A DNA stretch of 64,000 nucleotides from Doryteuthis pealeii (Eukaryota > Mollusca > Cephalopoda > Myopsida > Loliginidae), in assembly GCA_023376005.1 (NCBI GenBank), contig CM042152.1, positions 70,052,345 through 70,116,344 on the forward strand, given 5' to 3'. Below the pieces are notes generated by a model. The model did not search any database. It was not told the origin of the DNA and saw only the letters and a program-made list of their open reading frames with translations. This document shows, piece by piece, positions 20,955-32,143 of this stretch. Both the position numbers and the translations under genes were made by a program. How positions within the stretch are numbered: position 1 is the first letter of the stretch; the number at the start of each line of letters is the position of its first letter.

Positions 20955-21845
20955 ATTAATTTCATACTATAGAAGTAATACAGAACTAGCCTAAACAAGT
21001 CTGTACTATAGATATAGCACAGAATTGGTCTTTTCTATAGATTTAGTATAGAACTGGCCTTTGAAAGTTTATCCTATAGATGTAATATAGAACTGGCCTT
21101 AGTCAGTCTGTAATATAGCACAAAAGTGGCTTAAACAAGTCCATTCTATAGGCATAGCACAGAACTGGTCTAAGTAACTTCATCCTATAGATATAGTATA
21201 GAACTAACCTTAGTATGTCCATACTATAAAAGTAATACAGAACTGGCCTAAGCAAGTCTGTACTATAGATATACTGGCAAATCTATTTTATAGACATAGC
21301 ACAGAACTGGCCTTAGTAAGTCCATACTATAAAGTAATACAGAAAGTCTGTACTATAGATATAGAACTGGCATAGCACAGACTGGCCTTAGTAAGTCCAT
21401 ACTATAAAAGTAATACAGAACTGGCCTAAACAAGTCTGTACTATAGATATAGCACAGAACTGGCCTTAACAAATCTATTTTATAGACATAGCACAGAACT
21501 GGCCTTAGTAAGTCCATACTATAAAAGTAATACAGAACTGGCCTAAACAAGTCTGTACTATAGATATAGCACAGAACTGGCCTTAACAAATCTATTTTAT
21601 AGACATAGCACAGAACTGGCCTTAGTAAGTCCATACTATAAAAGTAATACAGAACTGGCCTAAACAAGTCTGTACTATAGATATAGCACAGAACTGGCCT
21701 TAACAAATCTATTTTATAGACATAGCACAGAACTGGCCTTAGTAAGTCCATACTATAAAGTAATACAGAACTGGCCTAAACAAGTCTGTACTATAGATAT
21801 AACACAGAACTGGCCTTAGCCAATCTATTCTATTGATGTAGTATT
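20955..21845 (+). repeat. 39-bp minisatellite with 117-bp higher-order unit
   Basis: Basic unit about 39 bases: AGCACAGAACTGGCCTTA + variable + CTATAGATAT. From 21353 to 21751 three variants recur in fixed order (117 bases) about 3.4 times with near identity, so the minus strand stays open for 132 codons. The older flanks are irregular. The open frame is a by-product of unit length divisible by three. Confidence 0.9.
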
Positions 21846-22477
21846 GAATTAATAGTTTAAAGAAGTGGACAATAAGCATTGACCCAAAATGGCAACAAGC
21901 TCCAAAGTCACCAAGTGCAATTTAAATGTCAATACATCTGGTATTTCTGAGTTTTTCTTTTAAATAACACCCAGAAATTAGGATGTCAGTCAAATGGAAA
22001 AAGAATTTTCACTTGTGCTATAAAAACAAAGTGTATTAGAATAATCAAGATAAGAATATTGCCATTGACCTCTTGACCCCTTGACCTCCACATCATCTCC
22101 AGATGTCAGCTATTTTTCTCTATCTTAAATGTTTATATAAATGATTTGTCTTCACAGCACTGAATGGTCACTCCTGTGGGTCTCATCATAGACACATTCC
22201 TGCTGACTGTTAGCTTAAATTGCTTGTCTAGATGGTGTTGCCACTGTGTCTTATTTAGGTGACTTGATGAAGCAGACAGGTGTTTCACTAAGTGTCTCTA
22301 GGGTCTGTCTCTTCTAAAATCTAAGAAACGTAGAGGAAAGAACTATCTCTTAATTAAGAAAAGCAATTCACTTTTCTTCTCTATCTTGCCATACTGACAC
22401 AAATGCCCTTGGGAGATATGAGAAAGAGAGAAAGAGAGTGAAAGATAAAGATATATATATATATATATATATATAAT
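21846..22477. other. unassigned spacer
   Basis: No repeat family recognised; GA-rich and (TA)n run at 22428-22474 precedes SINE-B. Confidence 0.5.
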
Positions 22478-22831
22478 GGAAGCATGTGGTGTAATGGTTA
22501 CAGCCATAGGAAATGGACTCAAGTTCAAATCCTGGACAAGGCTGTTTGCATTTCACATAGCCATAGGAAATCGACTCGTTGACTAAAATTCAAATCCTGG
22601 ACAAGGCTGTTTGCATTTCACATAGTGCTAATACCATTGGGAAAGGTATGCATGCAACTCTCTCTCTCTCCATTTATGGGTAAATAGTAGGACAGACTGG
22701 GCTCTTTAACCTTGGCTAAGTAACCAGTCTAGGAAAACAAAAACTCTGAATTCAAACCTGTTAAAACTCTCCTTAAGAAATTGACCTTGTGGCACAACCT
22801 GTTCATGCAGGGGGTGGGAGTTGGTAAATAT
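22478..22831 (+). repeat. SINE-B with internal 63-bp duplication
   Basis: Head GGAAGCATGTGGTGTAATGG (A-box-like), B-box CAAGTTCAAATCCTGG. The block from CCATAGGAAAT to GCATTTCACATAG is present twice in tandem (22503-22563, 22560-22627). The tail ends GGGAGTTGGTAAA then TATATATATA. Confidence 0.9.
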
Positions 22832-23026
22832 ATATATATAGAGAGAGAGAAGGAATGCCCAAACTGTATTACAAAAGATAAAAATCAAGACTCATTCATA
22901 CAGGGTATTTCTTATTTTTCTAAACTTAGTATGATTATTCTACAATTTACTTAAGAGAATTTGATCTGAATAATTACAATGGTGTGTCAAAAGTAATGCA
23001 ATTTTGTTTAGGACAGGTATAATTAC
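22832..23026. other. unassigned spacer
   Basis: Nothing recognised. Confidence 0.4.
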
Positions 23027-23117
23027 CAGTCACTGGAATAATGTTTGCCTCTCAAACTCTCTTTCATGGGGTCGAAGAGATGATAGTCTGAGGCAAACAT
23101 TATTCCAGTGACGAGGA
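23027..23117. repeat. hairpin
   Basis: Arms GTCACTGGAATAATGTTTGC / GCAAACATTATTCCAGTGAC enclose about 35 bases. Confidence 0.9.
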
Positions 23118-23439
23118 AGTGAAATCTATAGTGAAGAAGTGGCTCAAAGAACAGTCAACAGAATTTTATGGGGCAGGGATACATGCTCTCATTCGAAGGT
23201 GGAACATTGCTATTTAGAGAAACGGTGACTATGTGGAGAAGTAGGGATGTGATCCACAGAGGACCAGTTTCACTTTGATGTATGATACATGTTCCTGTGT
23301 TGGTAAAAACCCTCATATGATATTTTTGGACCTCCTGATATATCATAATTATTCATATGAAGCCTCATCTTATAATCCACATAAAATCGAATTTGATCCG
23401 TATATAGATATTGTATTAATATTGTATATGTTCTGTGCA

Positions 23440-23475
<36 letters not shown>

Positions 23476-24149
23476 TATAGAGAGGAGATGCCCTAGAAGG
23501 TTTAATAAAGACTGACAAAGACAATAATAATAGAAATATAAAGAAAATAGAATCTATTTTTTAAAAACTTTTTTGTATAGTCAGCTTTGGTCATAAATTT
23601 TCTTTTTCATATAAATAAATCAATCTGCGATTACATTTTTTTTTTTTTAATTTTTTTCATTTTTGCAACTTTATATATGAGATTGGAATTTTCTGTTTTA
23701 TCTATTTTTATTGTGAGAAACCGTTAGCAATAAAACATTTTTTTTTTAATGATTTTTCTTATATAGACAATCTTTTTGTACACAGCTATAAATCTTTACA
23801 GACTCAGTAAATCTGTTAATAATGGAGATTCAGTCTCTTTTTGTCTGTAAGTGTAACTATGTCACTTTTTACATCACAGTAATTATGTTTAAAATTCTAT
23901 GAAAAATCAATTAAGAGTCAAATTTTCACGGAAATTTGTATACTTATTCACCTTTAGATGAATTTATGTTTAAAATATTTTTTCCTAAAATATATTAGGA
24001 GAAATATTTTTTTTTTTTATTAGATCAAACCACCACCACCCCCTTATTTCATTTTATGAAATCCAAACAAAATATACTTCCCTCAGACTTTAATTTTATG
24101 TATACTCGCATAAATTTTTTTTTTTTTTTTTTTTAATTAAGTTCCTAGC
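23118..24149. other. T-rich spacer
   Basis: Poly-T runs at 23442-23473, 23637-23650, 24116-24135. No gene. Confidence 0.55.
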
Positions 24150-24612
24150 AGAATGGATTAAACTGAAGATACTACTATTAATACTATAAAAATGAAAGTA
24201 ACTACTTTATTAAGTTCCAGGCAGAATGGATTAAAATTAGTATCAAATACTACTATTAATACTATTATTAATACTATTAAAGACAAGATACTATACTACT
24301 ATAAGTCACATAATTAGTATCACATACTACTATTAGACAAGATACTACTATAATACTATGAAAGACAAGATACTACTGTATTAAGTATTAAGTCACATAA
24401 TTAGTATCTCATACTACTATTAATACTATTAAAGTCAAGATATTACTGTATTAAGTCACATAATTAGTATCACATACTACTATTAATACTATTAAAGTCA
24501 AGATACTACTGTATTATGTATTAAGTCACATAATTAGTATCACATACTACTATTAATACTATTAAAGACAAGATACTACTATAATACTATGAAAATCAAG
24601 ATACTACTGTAT
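24150..24612 (+). repeat. irregular minisatellite (TACTACTATTAATACTATTA)
   Basis: Units of about 60-75 bases sharing AAGTCACATAATTAGTATCA, CATACTACTATTAATACTAT and AAGACAAGATACTACTG repeat at least six times. Confidence 0.9.
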
Positions 24613-24776
24613 TTCGAAAACAATTCCTTGCAATGCAAGGGAGAGAAGCGTGATTATTCATTTTTTTAAACCGTATATTTTTTCTTCACCAATCTAAGAC
24701 TCAAAGAATGTTGGATACTAAATGACATAAACATCTTTTTCAAATAATTAAATCTAACTGATGCAGTGTTAAAACT

Positions 24777-25350
24777 GCCCTGTCGGCTGGGGTAGAAGAA
24801 TACACTGTCTGCACCTTGGCAGAGGGGTAAATTCCTCCCAACGGTGCCACCTGTTGGCCCATGATGCTTAAAGTGGAACCCTGGTGGCTGAGCAGTCCAT
24901 AACATGCAATACTCCACTTTGGTTCTTACTTAGGCTAGACAATCAGTTGGTCATATCAAGCCCTAGCACCTATATGATTGTCCCAACCCTATTACCCTTA
25001 TGGCAAACCCTTTTTATCATATGTGTGCTAGAAGGCAGTGGCTGAGGATCTTAATGTCCTGGATATGATGTTAAACTCCATCTGATGGTGAAGTTCCAAT
25101 TCTGGAGCTCTGGAGAATGTTGAGTACCTATTCATTGCCATTACTCCCAGGTCCACTCTGACCCAGACTGGTAGTACCTGTTAGGGTTCTATCTATGGGT
25201 TAAACAGATGAAAAAATAAGTTTATAAAAAAATGTGTTTAAAAAGGAAATTGAGTTTAAAAAAGATATTTTAAATATCCATCAATCATGAATAAAACAAA
25301 TTGTCTTCGGCATAGAATAACCCAACAAGTGTTGACATGCCAAACCAAAC
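24777..25350 (+). repeat. family C, near full length
   Basis: Begins CCCTGTCGGCTGGGGTAGAA and AGAGGGGTAAATTCCTCCCA, has all later landmarks and ends GTGTTGACATGCCAAACC. Confidence 0.9.
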
Positions 25351-25654
25351 CAAGACTTCAGTATTAGATAAACAAATTATCATTGTAGTATACACAAATA
25401 AGACATATACAAAATAAATAAAGAAAAAAAGAGGCATGAGTTGAAGGGATAGAAGATGACAGATAGAATTATAAATTACTTTTGCCTGAATGAAGGAGAC
25501 ATGTAAATTCACAGACAAAAACTTCTGACTTCAAAGAAAAAATGATTAGACTTAGAAACTAAAGTTTATACAAACTAATTAAAAGACAGAATGAGTAATA
25601 AAAATAATTCCAAACCAGACTAATTCCCATGCTGACAAGTATATATAAAATGGG
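25351..25654. other. unassigned spacer
   Basis: Nothing recognised. Confidence 0.45.
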
Positions 25655-26150
25655 TGCTATTCCCAGAATTCTGCCCCTGCCTCCTTCCTTCTAGGTGGTG
25701 ATAGCTGAAAAAACAACCCTCCCTAAATAAAATAAAAATACCGAAAAAAATGTTTTGATATTTTATTTGTAATTGATTGTCGAAAAAAAAAAAAAATCAA
25801 ATGAAAATACCAAAAAAAAGTTTTTTAGCAGATTGAAGGCATTTTTATCGACAATTGTTTTTCTTTTTTAATTTGAAGGCGTTAAAAGTAAGCCATATTT
25901 TTTTGACAAGTAAAATGTAAATATTTAGCCCCCTCCCTTAAAATATTTTAAAGAGGGGGAAGGTTAAAATATTAACATTTACTTGTCAAAAAAAAGACTG
26001 GAGGGGGTAAAATATCGCATTAAATTTTCAGGAAAAACACCTTAAGCACTTCAGCAGGCACCGCTTCAGCTAGGGACTTCATTCGTAGGGAGGGTTTTTT
26101 CAGTTATCACCGCCTAGTGTTTTTTAAGGCAGGGGCAGAATTCTGCGAAT
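25655..26150. mobile_element. foldback element, nested hairpins
   Basis: Outer arms CAGAATTCTGCCCCTGCCT ... GGTGATAGCTGAAAAAAC pair with GTTTTTTCAGTTATCACC ... GGCAGGGGCAGAATTCTG. A separate inner hairpin has arms TTTTGACAAGTAAAATGTAA and TTAACATTTACTTGTCAAAA. Confidence 0.85.
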
Positions 26151-26183
26151 ATCACCATAAAATGAAGCAACCTAAAAAAAAAA

Positions 26184-26232
26184 AAAATTCTCCTGAAGAC
26201 GGTGTACAGTGAAGAATCAAAACTGTGGTAGG
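26184..26232 (+). ncRNA. decayed hammerhead motif (family of 63727)
   Basis: TCTC CTGAAGA, then CGGTGTACAGTGAAG, AAAACTGTGGTA, GGGA. It aligns with the ribozyme at 63727-63771. Stem I TCTC/GGGA pairs (one G-T) but the GAAA core is lost (CAAAA). Confidence 0.35.
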
Positions 26233-26301
26233 GAGAAAAACTTTTTTCTATGATTATTTATATGTGTATATATATATATATATAGAGAGAGAGAGAAAAA
26301 A

Positions 26302-26635
26302 ATGCTGATAGGTACATGTCCTGCATCCCTGATGCACAAAAATCTAAAAGGACACAGTAAAATCATATCCATGTGTTCCAGTATTTTTCTTTTTTCTTCC
26401 CTCACCATTTCAAGCTAACTGTGAATACATTTCAATAGTTTCTTAGAAATTAATTACACAGGATAGGTTACACGGTAGGGGTTAAATGGCTTTAGTTGTT
26501 TCTTCAGATCATAATTAAAACCCTACAATTTATTAAGAAACTTTAGTTGGGATCCATAAATTGTTATGAGGACTCATTCAAAGTAAATATGTGCGTCTCA
26601 GGACACGGTAAATTAAAAAGCTATCAGCATCACTG
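26302..26635 (-). mobile_element. family D element
   Basis: Ends are inverted: right end GCTATCAGCATCACTG (reverse complement CAGTGATGCTGATAGC) and left end ATGCTGATAGGTACATGTCC. Internal landmarks TGCATCCCTGATGCACAAAA, CTAAAAGGACACAGTAAAAT and GGGGTTAAATGGCTTTAGTT match 29627-30181 and 52532-52820. About 330 bases, non-coding, MITE-like; CAGxG ends recall hAT termini but no clean 8-bp duplication was found. Confidence 0.75.
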
Positions 26636-26637
26636 TG

Positions 26638-26671
<34 letters not shown>

Positions 26672-26684
26672 TATACATACATAC

Positions 26685-26715
<31 letters not shown>

Positions 26716-27022
26716 ATTAAACAAAAGGCACATCTACTGTTTAACAAATTTATTCACAATCTTTTCAAGCTTCATGGCCAACTTTTTTACATTTGGATGG
26801 AATCCGTGGATTAGTCCACCGAAGTTTTTATCCCAAGTACTTTCGGCACTTCGAAGTGCCATCATCAGGGGTGATGTGTTTGTGTTCCAGTTTTTTTCAA
26901 GTTAGTAGTAGTGAGACTAATCTATGGATTCCATCCAAATGTAAAAATGTTGGACAGAAAGCTTGAAAAGATCGTTAATAAAATTGTTAAACAGGAGACG
27001 TGCCTTTTGTTTAATTCTACAT
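26716..27022. mobile_element. foldback element F, copy 2
   Basis: Arms 26716-26850 and 26925-27020 with the same ends as copy 1 (TTAAACAAAAGGCACATCTA) but a shorter centre. Long (TA)n arrays flank both sides. Confidence 0.85.
26832..26871 (-). ncRNA. hammerhead-like ribozyme motif (F, better copy)
   Basis: Minus strand: CCC, CTGATGA, T, stem II GGCACTTC / GAAGTGCC (8 perfect pairs), GAA, palindromic AGTACT, T17, GGG. Stem I CCC/GGG is intact. Stem III lacks a loop, so activity would need dimers. Confidence 0.55.
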
Positions 27023-27043
27023 GTATAAATGAAAGAATGCTGC

Positions 27044-27044
<1 letters not shown>

Positions 27045-27101
<57 letters not shown>

Positions 27102-27259
27102 CAATGGTAATATTATGGTTTCACACTCATAACTTAAAGTTTCATGGTAATCCAATCATCAGATGAGATCAGTGGTTGAGATGTCAAAAACCAGTCGTGA
27201 AATGGTTGAGATGTTAAAAATCAATTTTTTAGCGTTTATATTTTTCATTCACTATTCAT

Positions 27260-27310
<51 letters not shown>
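27045..27310. repeat. two long (TA)n arrays flanking a hammerhead unit
   Basis: (TA)n at 27047-27099 and 27266-27311 with about 165 bases of other sequence between. Confidence 0.9.
27126..27167 (-). ncRNA. hammerhead ribozyme candidate, strong stem I
   Basis: Minus strand: CTCAT, CTGATGA, stem II (T)TGG / CCA(T) with loop ATTA, GAA, stem III ACT / AGT with loop TTA, T17, ATGAG. Stem I CTCAT/ATGAG is five perfect pairs and stem III three; stem II has three pairs after a T-T mismatch. Confidence 0.6.
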
Positions 27311-27311
<1 letters not shown>

Positions 27312-27315
<4 letters not shown>

Positions 27316-27840
27316 TTGAAGAAAATAATTGAAAATGAAAAATATATACAATGGTAATGATGAAATTTATTGCTGTTTTGTAAGTCAACACAGTGGATTA
27401 ATCAGGTTTTCTTTACATGTATGGAATATTTATTTAAAGATTTTAAGTATTTTAAATAAATTAAATGTTTGAATTTAAATTTAAAAATTCCATATTTTCA
27501 AACTGCTGATAGCTTTGAGATTTTAAGAAAACATTCGTTTGTGACGTAATCACTTTCGAATATTTTTCTCATATTGCTCTTACTCGTAAGCAGAAAGCGA
27601 CAATACAAATACTTATCTGTTTTGTCTTGATGATGATCTGAGTTCCCATGCCCGGTATTTTATTTGTTTTATTTTATTTAAAATAACTTTTTAAATGAAT
27701 ATTCTGTACATGTAAACAAACCCACAATGATTCATTGTGTTGGCTTATAAAACAATAATAGATTTTATCCTTACAATCGTATATATTTTTTTGTTTCAAT
27801 CGTTTTCTTCAACATATTGGATTCCTTTCTATTTTTCTCA

Positions 27841-27884
<44 letters not shown>

Positions 27885-27894
27885 GTATATGTAT
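27312..27894. other. unassigned spacer with (TA)n
   Basis: AT-rich; (TA)n at about 27843-27881. Confidence 0.5.
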
Positions 27895-28500
27895 ATGTAA
27901 GTTGAAAATGGAAATGAATCCAACGATATGTTCAAAGGATAAATGAATAAAGGAAAGAAAATGTTGAATGGATAAAATTGATTTAATTTCAGTTTATCAA
28001 CATGTGTTTCGGACAGGAGTTTGTTCATGTACACATGCATTCTATTCATTATTATTTTAAATATAAAATAAAATAATAATAATAGAAAATTATAAAATAT
28101 TTAAGCATTCAAAGAAAAACGGCCTACATCAGAATAAAATGTTTGATATTTGAAGTTAAAGTGGTCAAAATACAGAGAATTTTGAAGTGTTTGAAAAAAG
28201 AATTTTTTTAAAATTATTTGAGAAACACTCCACAGCTGGAGAAAACAGTGATATTTAGTGACGGTTATGGTTAGAGAATAAAGAATATTCGTTGGAGAGT
28301 AACATTTGAAAAGAGTCTGAAAAAAAAAAGCTATTGTCTTTCTTTGTATGCTTAAATATTTTATAATTTTCTATTATTATTATTATTATTTTATTTTATA
28401 TTTAAAATAATAATAAATATACAATGTTACCTTTAACTCAAATTAAATCAATTTATCCATTCAACATTTTCTTTCCTTTATTTATTTTCCTTTCAACATA
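27895..28500. mobile_element. foldback element I
   Basis: Arms 27925-28110 and 28345-28497 (GGAAAGAAAATGTTGAATGG / CCATTCAACATTTTCTTTCC; AAATTATAAAATATTTAAGC). A related partial copy lies at 50895-51200, sharing CATGTGTTTCGGACAGGAG-like and CAAAGAAAAACGGCCT blocks. (TA)n on both sides. Confidence 0.8.
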
Positions 28501-29018
28501 TATATATATATATATATATATATGTTAAGATAGAGAGAGATACAGAGAGGCAGTCTGTAATGTCTTTACCTTTTAAGTATTATTAAAGCATTCCTTTTCA
28601 AAGATACTAGGTTTATTTCTTTTTAGAATCTTGTTTTTTCTTCCTGGTTATTATCTATATATTAATACTTGTGTTACTTAAAAATATGACCCTTATCATC
28701 TTGGAACACCCTCTGGTTGAAAATGAGAACGTCCAAATCATCCAAGATGAAATTCCAAAATGTAAATCCTGATTATCTGGTGTTACTGATCCACCAAATT
28801 CTTATTTCTTATGAGTGTTGTCACCTCAGCTAAATAATGGACCATTTTGTTTTTATCATAATGAAAGAAAGGGAAGTAAAAGGACATGCTACACAGAAAA
28901 AATATAATAGGAAAAAAAGAAAGAGATGGGGAAAGCTAGAGAGAGGGGGTGAAAAGCTGAAAAGAAGGAAAAAAGAAAAAAAGAGTGAAGGAGAGTTCAA
29001 TCAAGATTATTATACTTT

Positions 29019-29270
29019 TTCAGTCGGTAGAGCGTTCGGCTAGAAACCACAAGGTTCCTAGTTCGATACCGGTCCTCGCCAACTCAGCGTATGAGTAGCA
29101 CAGGGATCTGTGCGGTAAAATAAGAGCTGATGGTAGGTGTGGCGTTCCACCTCAGATGCTAAAACAATCTCCTTGGTCTAGCGTTATTGAAAAGGGGATA
29201 GACTCCCTCGCTGACTGGCTGATACCGACTTTAGGCCGCCCCGTTGACTTTACTTTACTTACATATTGAA
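29019..29270 (+). repeat. SINE-A inserted in family G
   Basis: CAGTCGGTAGAGCGTTCGGC head (first 15 bases missing), TTCGATACCGG B box, full body, TTTACTTTACTTA tail. Relative to the empty site at 2270-2285 the insertion lies after ATTATACTTTT. Confidence 0.9.
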
Positions 29271-29626
29271 CTATTTACAATAGCTCTTAAGTAAACATCA
29301 AACGTTATAATAATCAATTTATCATACTGTGGTATATCCACAGGTCCTGCTAGTAAATTAATGTTTTCCATAATTTCTATTTCTTTTTTCTTTTCATTTA
29401 AATCTCTGACTATTCATTCAACCTGTCAATTTGACTTTTGCCCATTTTCTTCTTTCTCTACTTTTTAAAAAAACATATTTTCTCTTTTCAATTATCTATT
29501 TCTTGAAAATTCTGCCTTTGCATTTTTTTTCTTACATCCAATTTTAAAGTTTGTGCGTCTTTGAGAAAGTGAAATTTCTAATATGCATTACAGTCTGGAA
29601 CATTCATTTGTGATATTCTCAGTGTT

Positions 29627-29919
29627 CAGTGATGCTGATAGCTTTTTAATTTAGTGTGTCCTGGGATGCACGGATTTTATTTGAATGAGTCCCCAGGAAA
29701 TTTGATGGGTCCCAACTAAAGTTTCTTAATGAATTGCAGAGTTTTTATCTATGAACAACTAAAACCGTCTAACCCCTACCTTGTACCCCATACAGTGTAA
29801 TTCGTTTCCAAGAAAATATTATGTGTTATTATTCTGACTAATTCGGTTTCTTTTTCTTTTTTCCGACTCGCTCATTCTCTTTTGGTATTTTTTCTTTCTG
29901 TGATGATTCATTTTCTTTA

Positions 29920-29974
<55 letters not shown>

Positions 29975-30181
29975 AAAGAAAATGAATTATCGCAGAAAGA
30001 AAAAAACAAACAAAAGAGAACGAGTGAATTGGAAAAAAAGAAAATATTAAAATGTATTTACAGTTAGTTGGAAATGGTCGGGGAAGAAAAAAAACATTGG
30101 GACACATGAATACAATCTTTTTGCGTCCTTTTAGATTTTTATGCATCAATGACGCAGGACACGTACCTATCAGCATCTCTG
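29627..30181 (+). mobile_element. family D with nested foldback
   Basis: Starts CAGTGATGCTGATAGC and ends CCTATCAGCATCTCTG. At 29810-30048 it is interrupted by a foldback (arms TTCTTTTTTCCGACTCGCTC ... and complement) around (TA)n. AAGAAAATATT is duplicated on both sides; the copy at 52532-52820 shows the uninterrupted site. Confidence 0.85.
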
Positions 30182-30353
30182 AGTGTTTCATTAATTTTTC
30201 TTTTCTTTTTTTTATTGTTTTTATTTATAGAAAGAATCTAATTAATGTCTGCATTTAATTGCTTTAAAAACTTTCACTGATTTTTTAGATGAGGCTTGAG
30301 AATTTGGATTATTTGGTTATTCGGACTATTGTCCTTCATTTCTATCTCTCTTT

Positions 30354-30354
30354 N
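30354..30354. other. single ambiguous base N
   Basis: The only non-ACGT character in the window, exactly at the junction of the duplicated segments. Confidence 1.
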
Positions 30355-30896
30355 ATTATATTCCTTCAACATATATAAATATATACTATCATATATATAT
30401 ACTGTTAAGATAGAGAAAGATACAGGAGCAGCAGGCAGTCTTGAAGTGCTTTCACCTTTGAAGTATTATTAAAGCACTTCCTTTTCAAAGATACTAAGGG
30501 TATTCTTTATAATCTGTGTTTTTACTCCTCCCTGGTTACTTATCTATATATTAATACTTGTGTACTTAAAAATATGACCCTTATCATCTTGGAACACCTC
30601 TCTGGTTGAAAATGAGAACGTCCAAATCATCCAAGATGAAATTCCAAAATGTAATATCCTGATTATCTGTGTTACTGATCCACAAATTCTTATTTCTTAT
30701 GGGCGTGTCACCTCAGCTAAATAATGGACCATTTTGTTTTTATCATAATGAAAGAAAGGAAGTAAAAGGACATGCTACACAGAAAAATATAATAGGAAAA
30801 AAAGAAAGAGATGGGAAAGACTAGAGAAGGGTGAAAAAGCTGAAAAGAAGGAAAAAAGAAAAAAAAGAGTGAAGGAGAGTTCAATCAAGATTATTA

Positions 30897-31137
30897 TACC
30901 TTTCAGTCGTAGAGCGTTCGGCTGAAAACCACAAGGTTCCTAGTTCGATACCGGTCCTCGCAACTCAGCGTATGAGTAGCACAGGGATCGTTGCGGTAAA
31001 TAAGAGCTGATGGTAGTGTGGCGTTCACCTCAGATGCTAAAACAATCTCCTTGTCTAGCGTTATTGAAAAGGGGTAGACTCCCTCGCTGACTGGCTGATA
31101 CCGACTTTAGGCCGCCCCGTGACTTTACTTTACTTAC
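30897..31137 (+). repeat. SINE-A, second segment copy
   Basis: Counterpart of 29019-29270 with about ten single-base deletions. Confidence 0.85.
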
Positions 31138-31503
31138 ATATTGAACTATTTACAATAGCTCTTAAGTAAACATCAAACGTTATAATAATCAATTTATCAT
31201 ACTGTGGTATATCCACAGGTCCTGCTAGTAAATTAATGTTTTCCATAATTTCTATTTCTTTTTTCTTTTCATTTAAATCTCTGACTATTCATTCAACCTG
31301 TCAATTTGACTTTTGCCCATTTTCTTCTTTCTCTACTTCTTAAATAAAAACATTTTTCCTCTTTTTCAATTAATCGTATTCTCTGAATTCGCCTTTGCAT
31401 TTTTTTTCTTACATCCATTTTAAAGTTTGTGCGTCTTTGAGAAAGTGAAAATTTCAATACTGCATTTACAGTCTGGAACATTCATTTATGATATCTCAGT
31501 GTT

Positions 31504-32039
31504 CAGTGATGCTGATAGCTTTTTAACTTTAGTGTGTCCTGGGATGCACGGATTTTATTTGAATGAGTCCCAGGAAATTTGATGTCCAACTAAATTTCTT
31601 AATGAATTGCAGATTTTTATCTATGAAACAACTAAAACCGTCTAACCCCTACCTTGTACCCCTACAGTGTAATCGTTTCCAAGAAAATTATGTGTTATTT
31701 ATTCTGACTAATTCGGTTTCTTTTTCTTTTTTCCGACTCGCTCATTCTCTTTTAGTATTTTTCTTTCTGTGATGAATTCATTTTCTTTATAATATATATA
31801 TATATATTATTATATTATATATATATAATATATATATGTTAAAGAAATGAATTATCGCAGAAAGAAAAAAACAAACAAGAGAACGAGTGAATTGGAAAAA
31901 AAGAAAATATAAAATGTATTTACAGTTAGTTGGAAATGGTCGGGGAAGAAAAAAAAACTTGGACACATGAATACAATCTTTTGCGTCCTTTTAGATTTTT
32001 ATGCATCAATGAGCAGACACGTACCTATCAGCATCTCTG
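31504..32039 (+). mobile_element. family D with nested foldback, second segment copy
   Basis: Counterpart of 29627-30181, same nested foldback, further small deletions. Confidence 0.8.
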
Positions 32040-32143
32040 AGTGTTTCATTAATTTTCTTTCTTTTTTTTATGTTTTTATTTATAGAAAGAATCTAATTAA
32101 TGTCTGCATTTAATTGCTTTAAAAACTTTCACTGATTTTTTTA

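Larger units (their letters stand above)
28500..30353 (+). repeat. near-tandem segment, copy 1
   Basis: About 1.85 kb containing family G with SINE-A, a T-rich stretch, family D with a nested foldback, and the first 60 bases of an E element. It is repeated at 30355-32190. An N at 30354 separates the copies. Confidence 0.9.

Noticed and set aside
21353..21751. 132-codon frame with a 39-residue repeat
   Set aside because: The minisatellite unit is divisible by three, so an open frame propagates; the peptide has no recognisable function.
22706..22831. Possible CRISPR-like array from repeated SINE-B blocks
   Set aside because: Spacing and length are irregular, the genome is metazoan and the blocks are SINE duplications.
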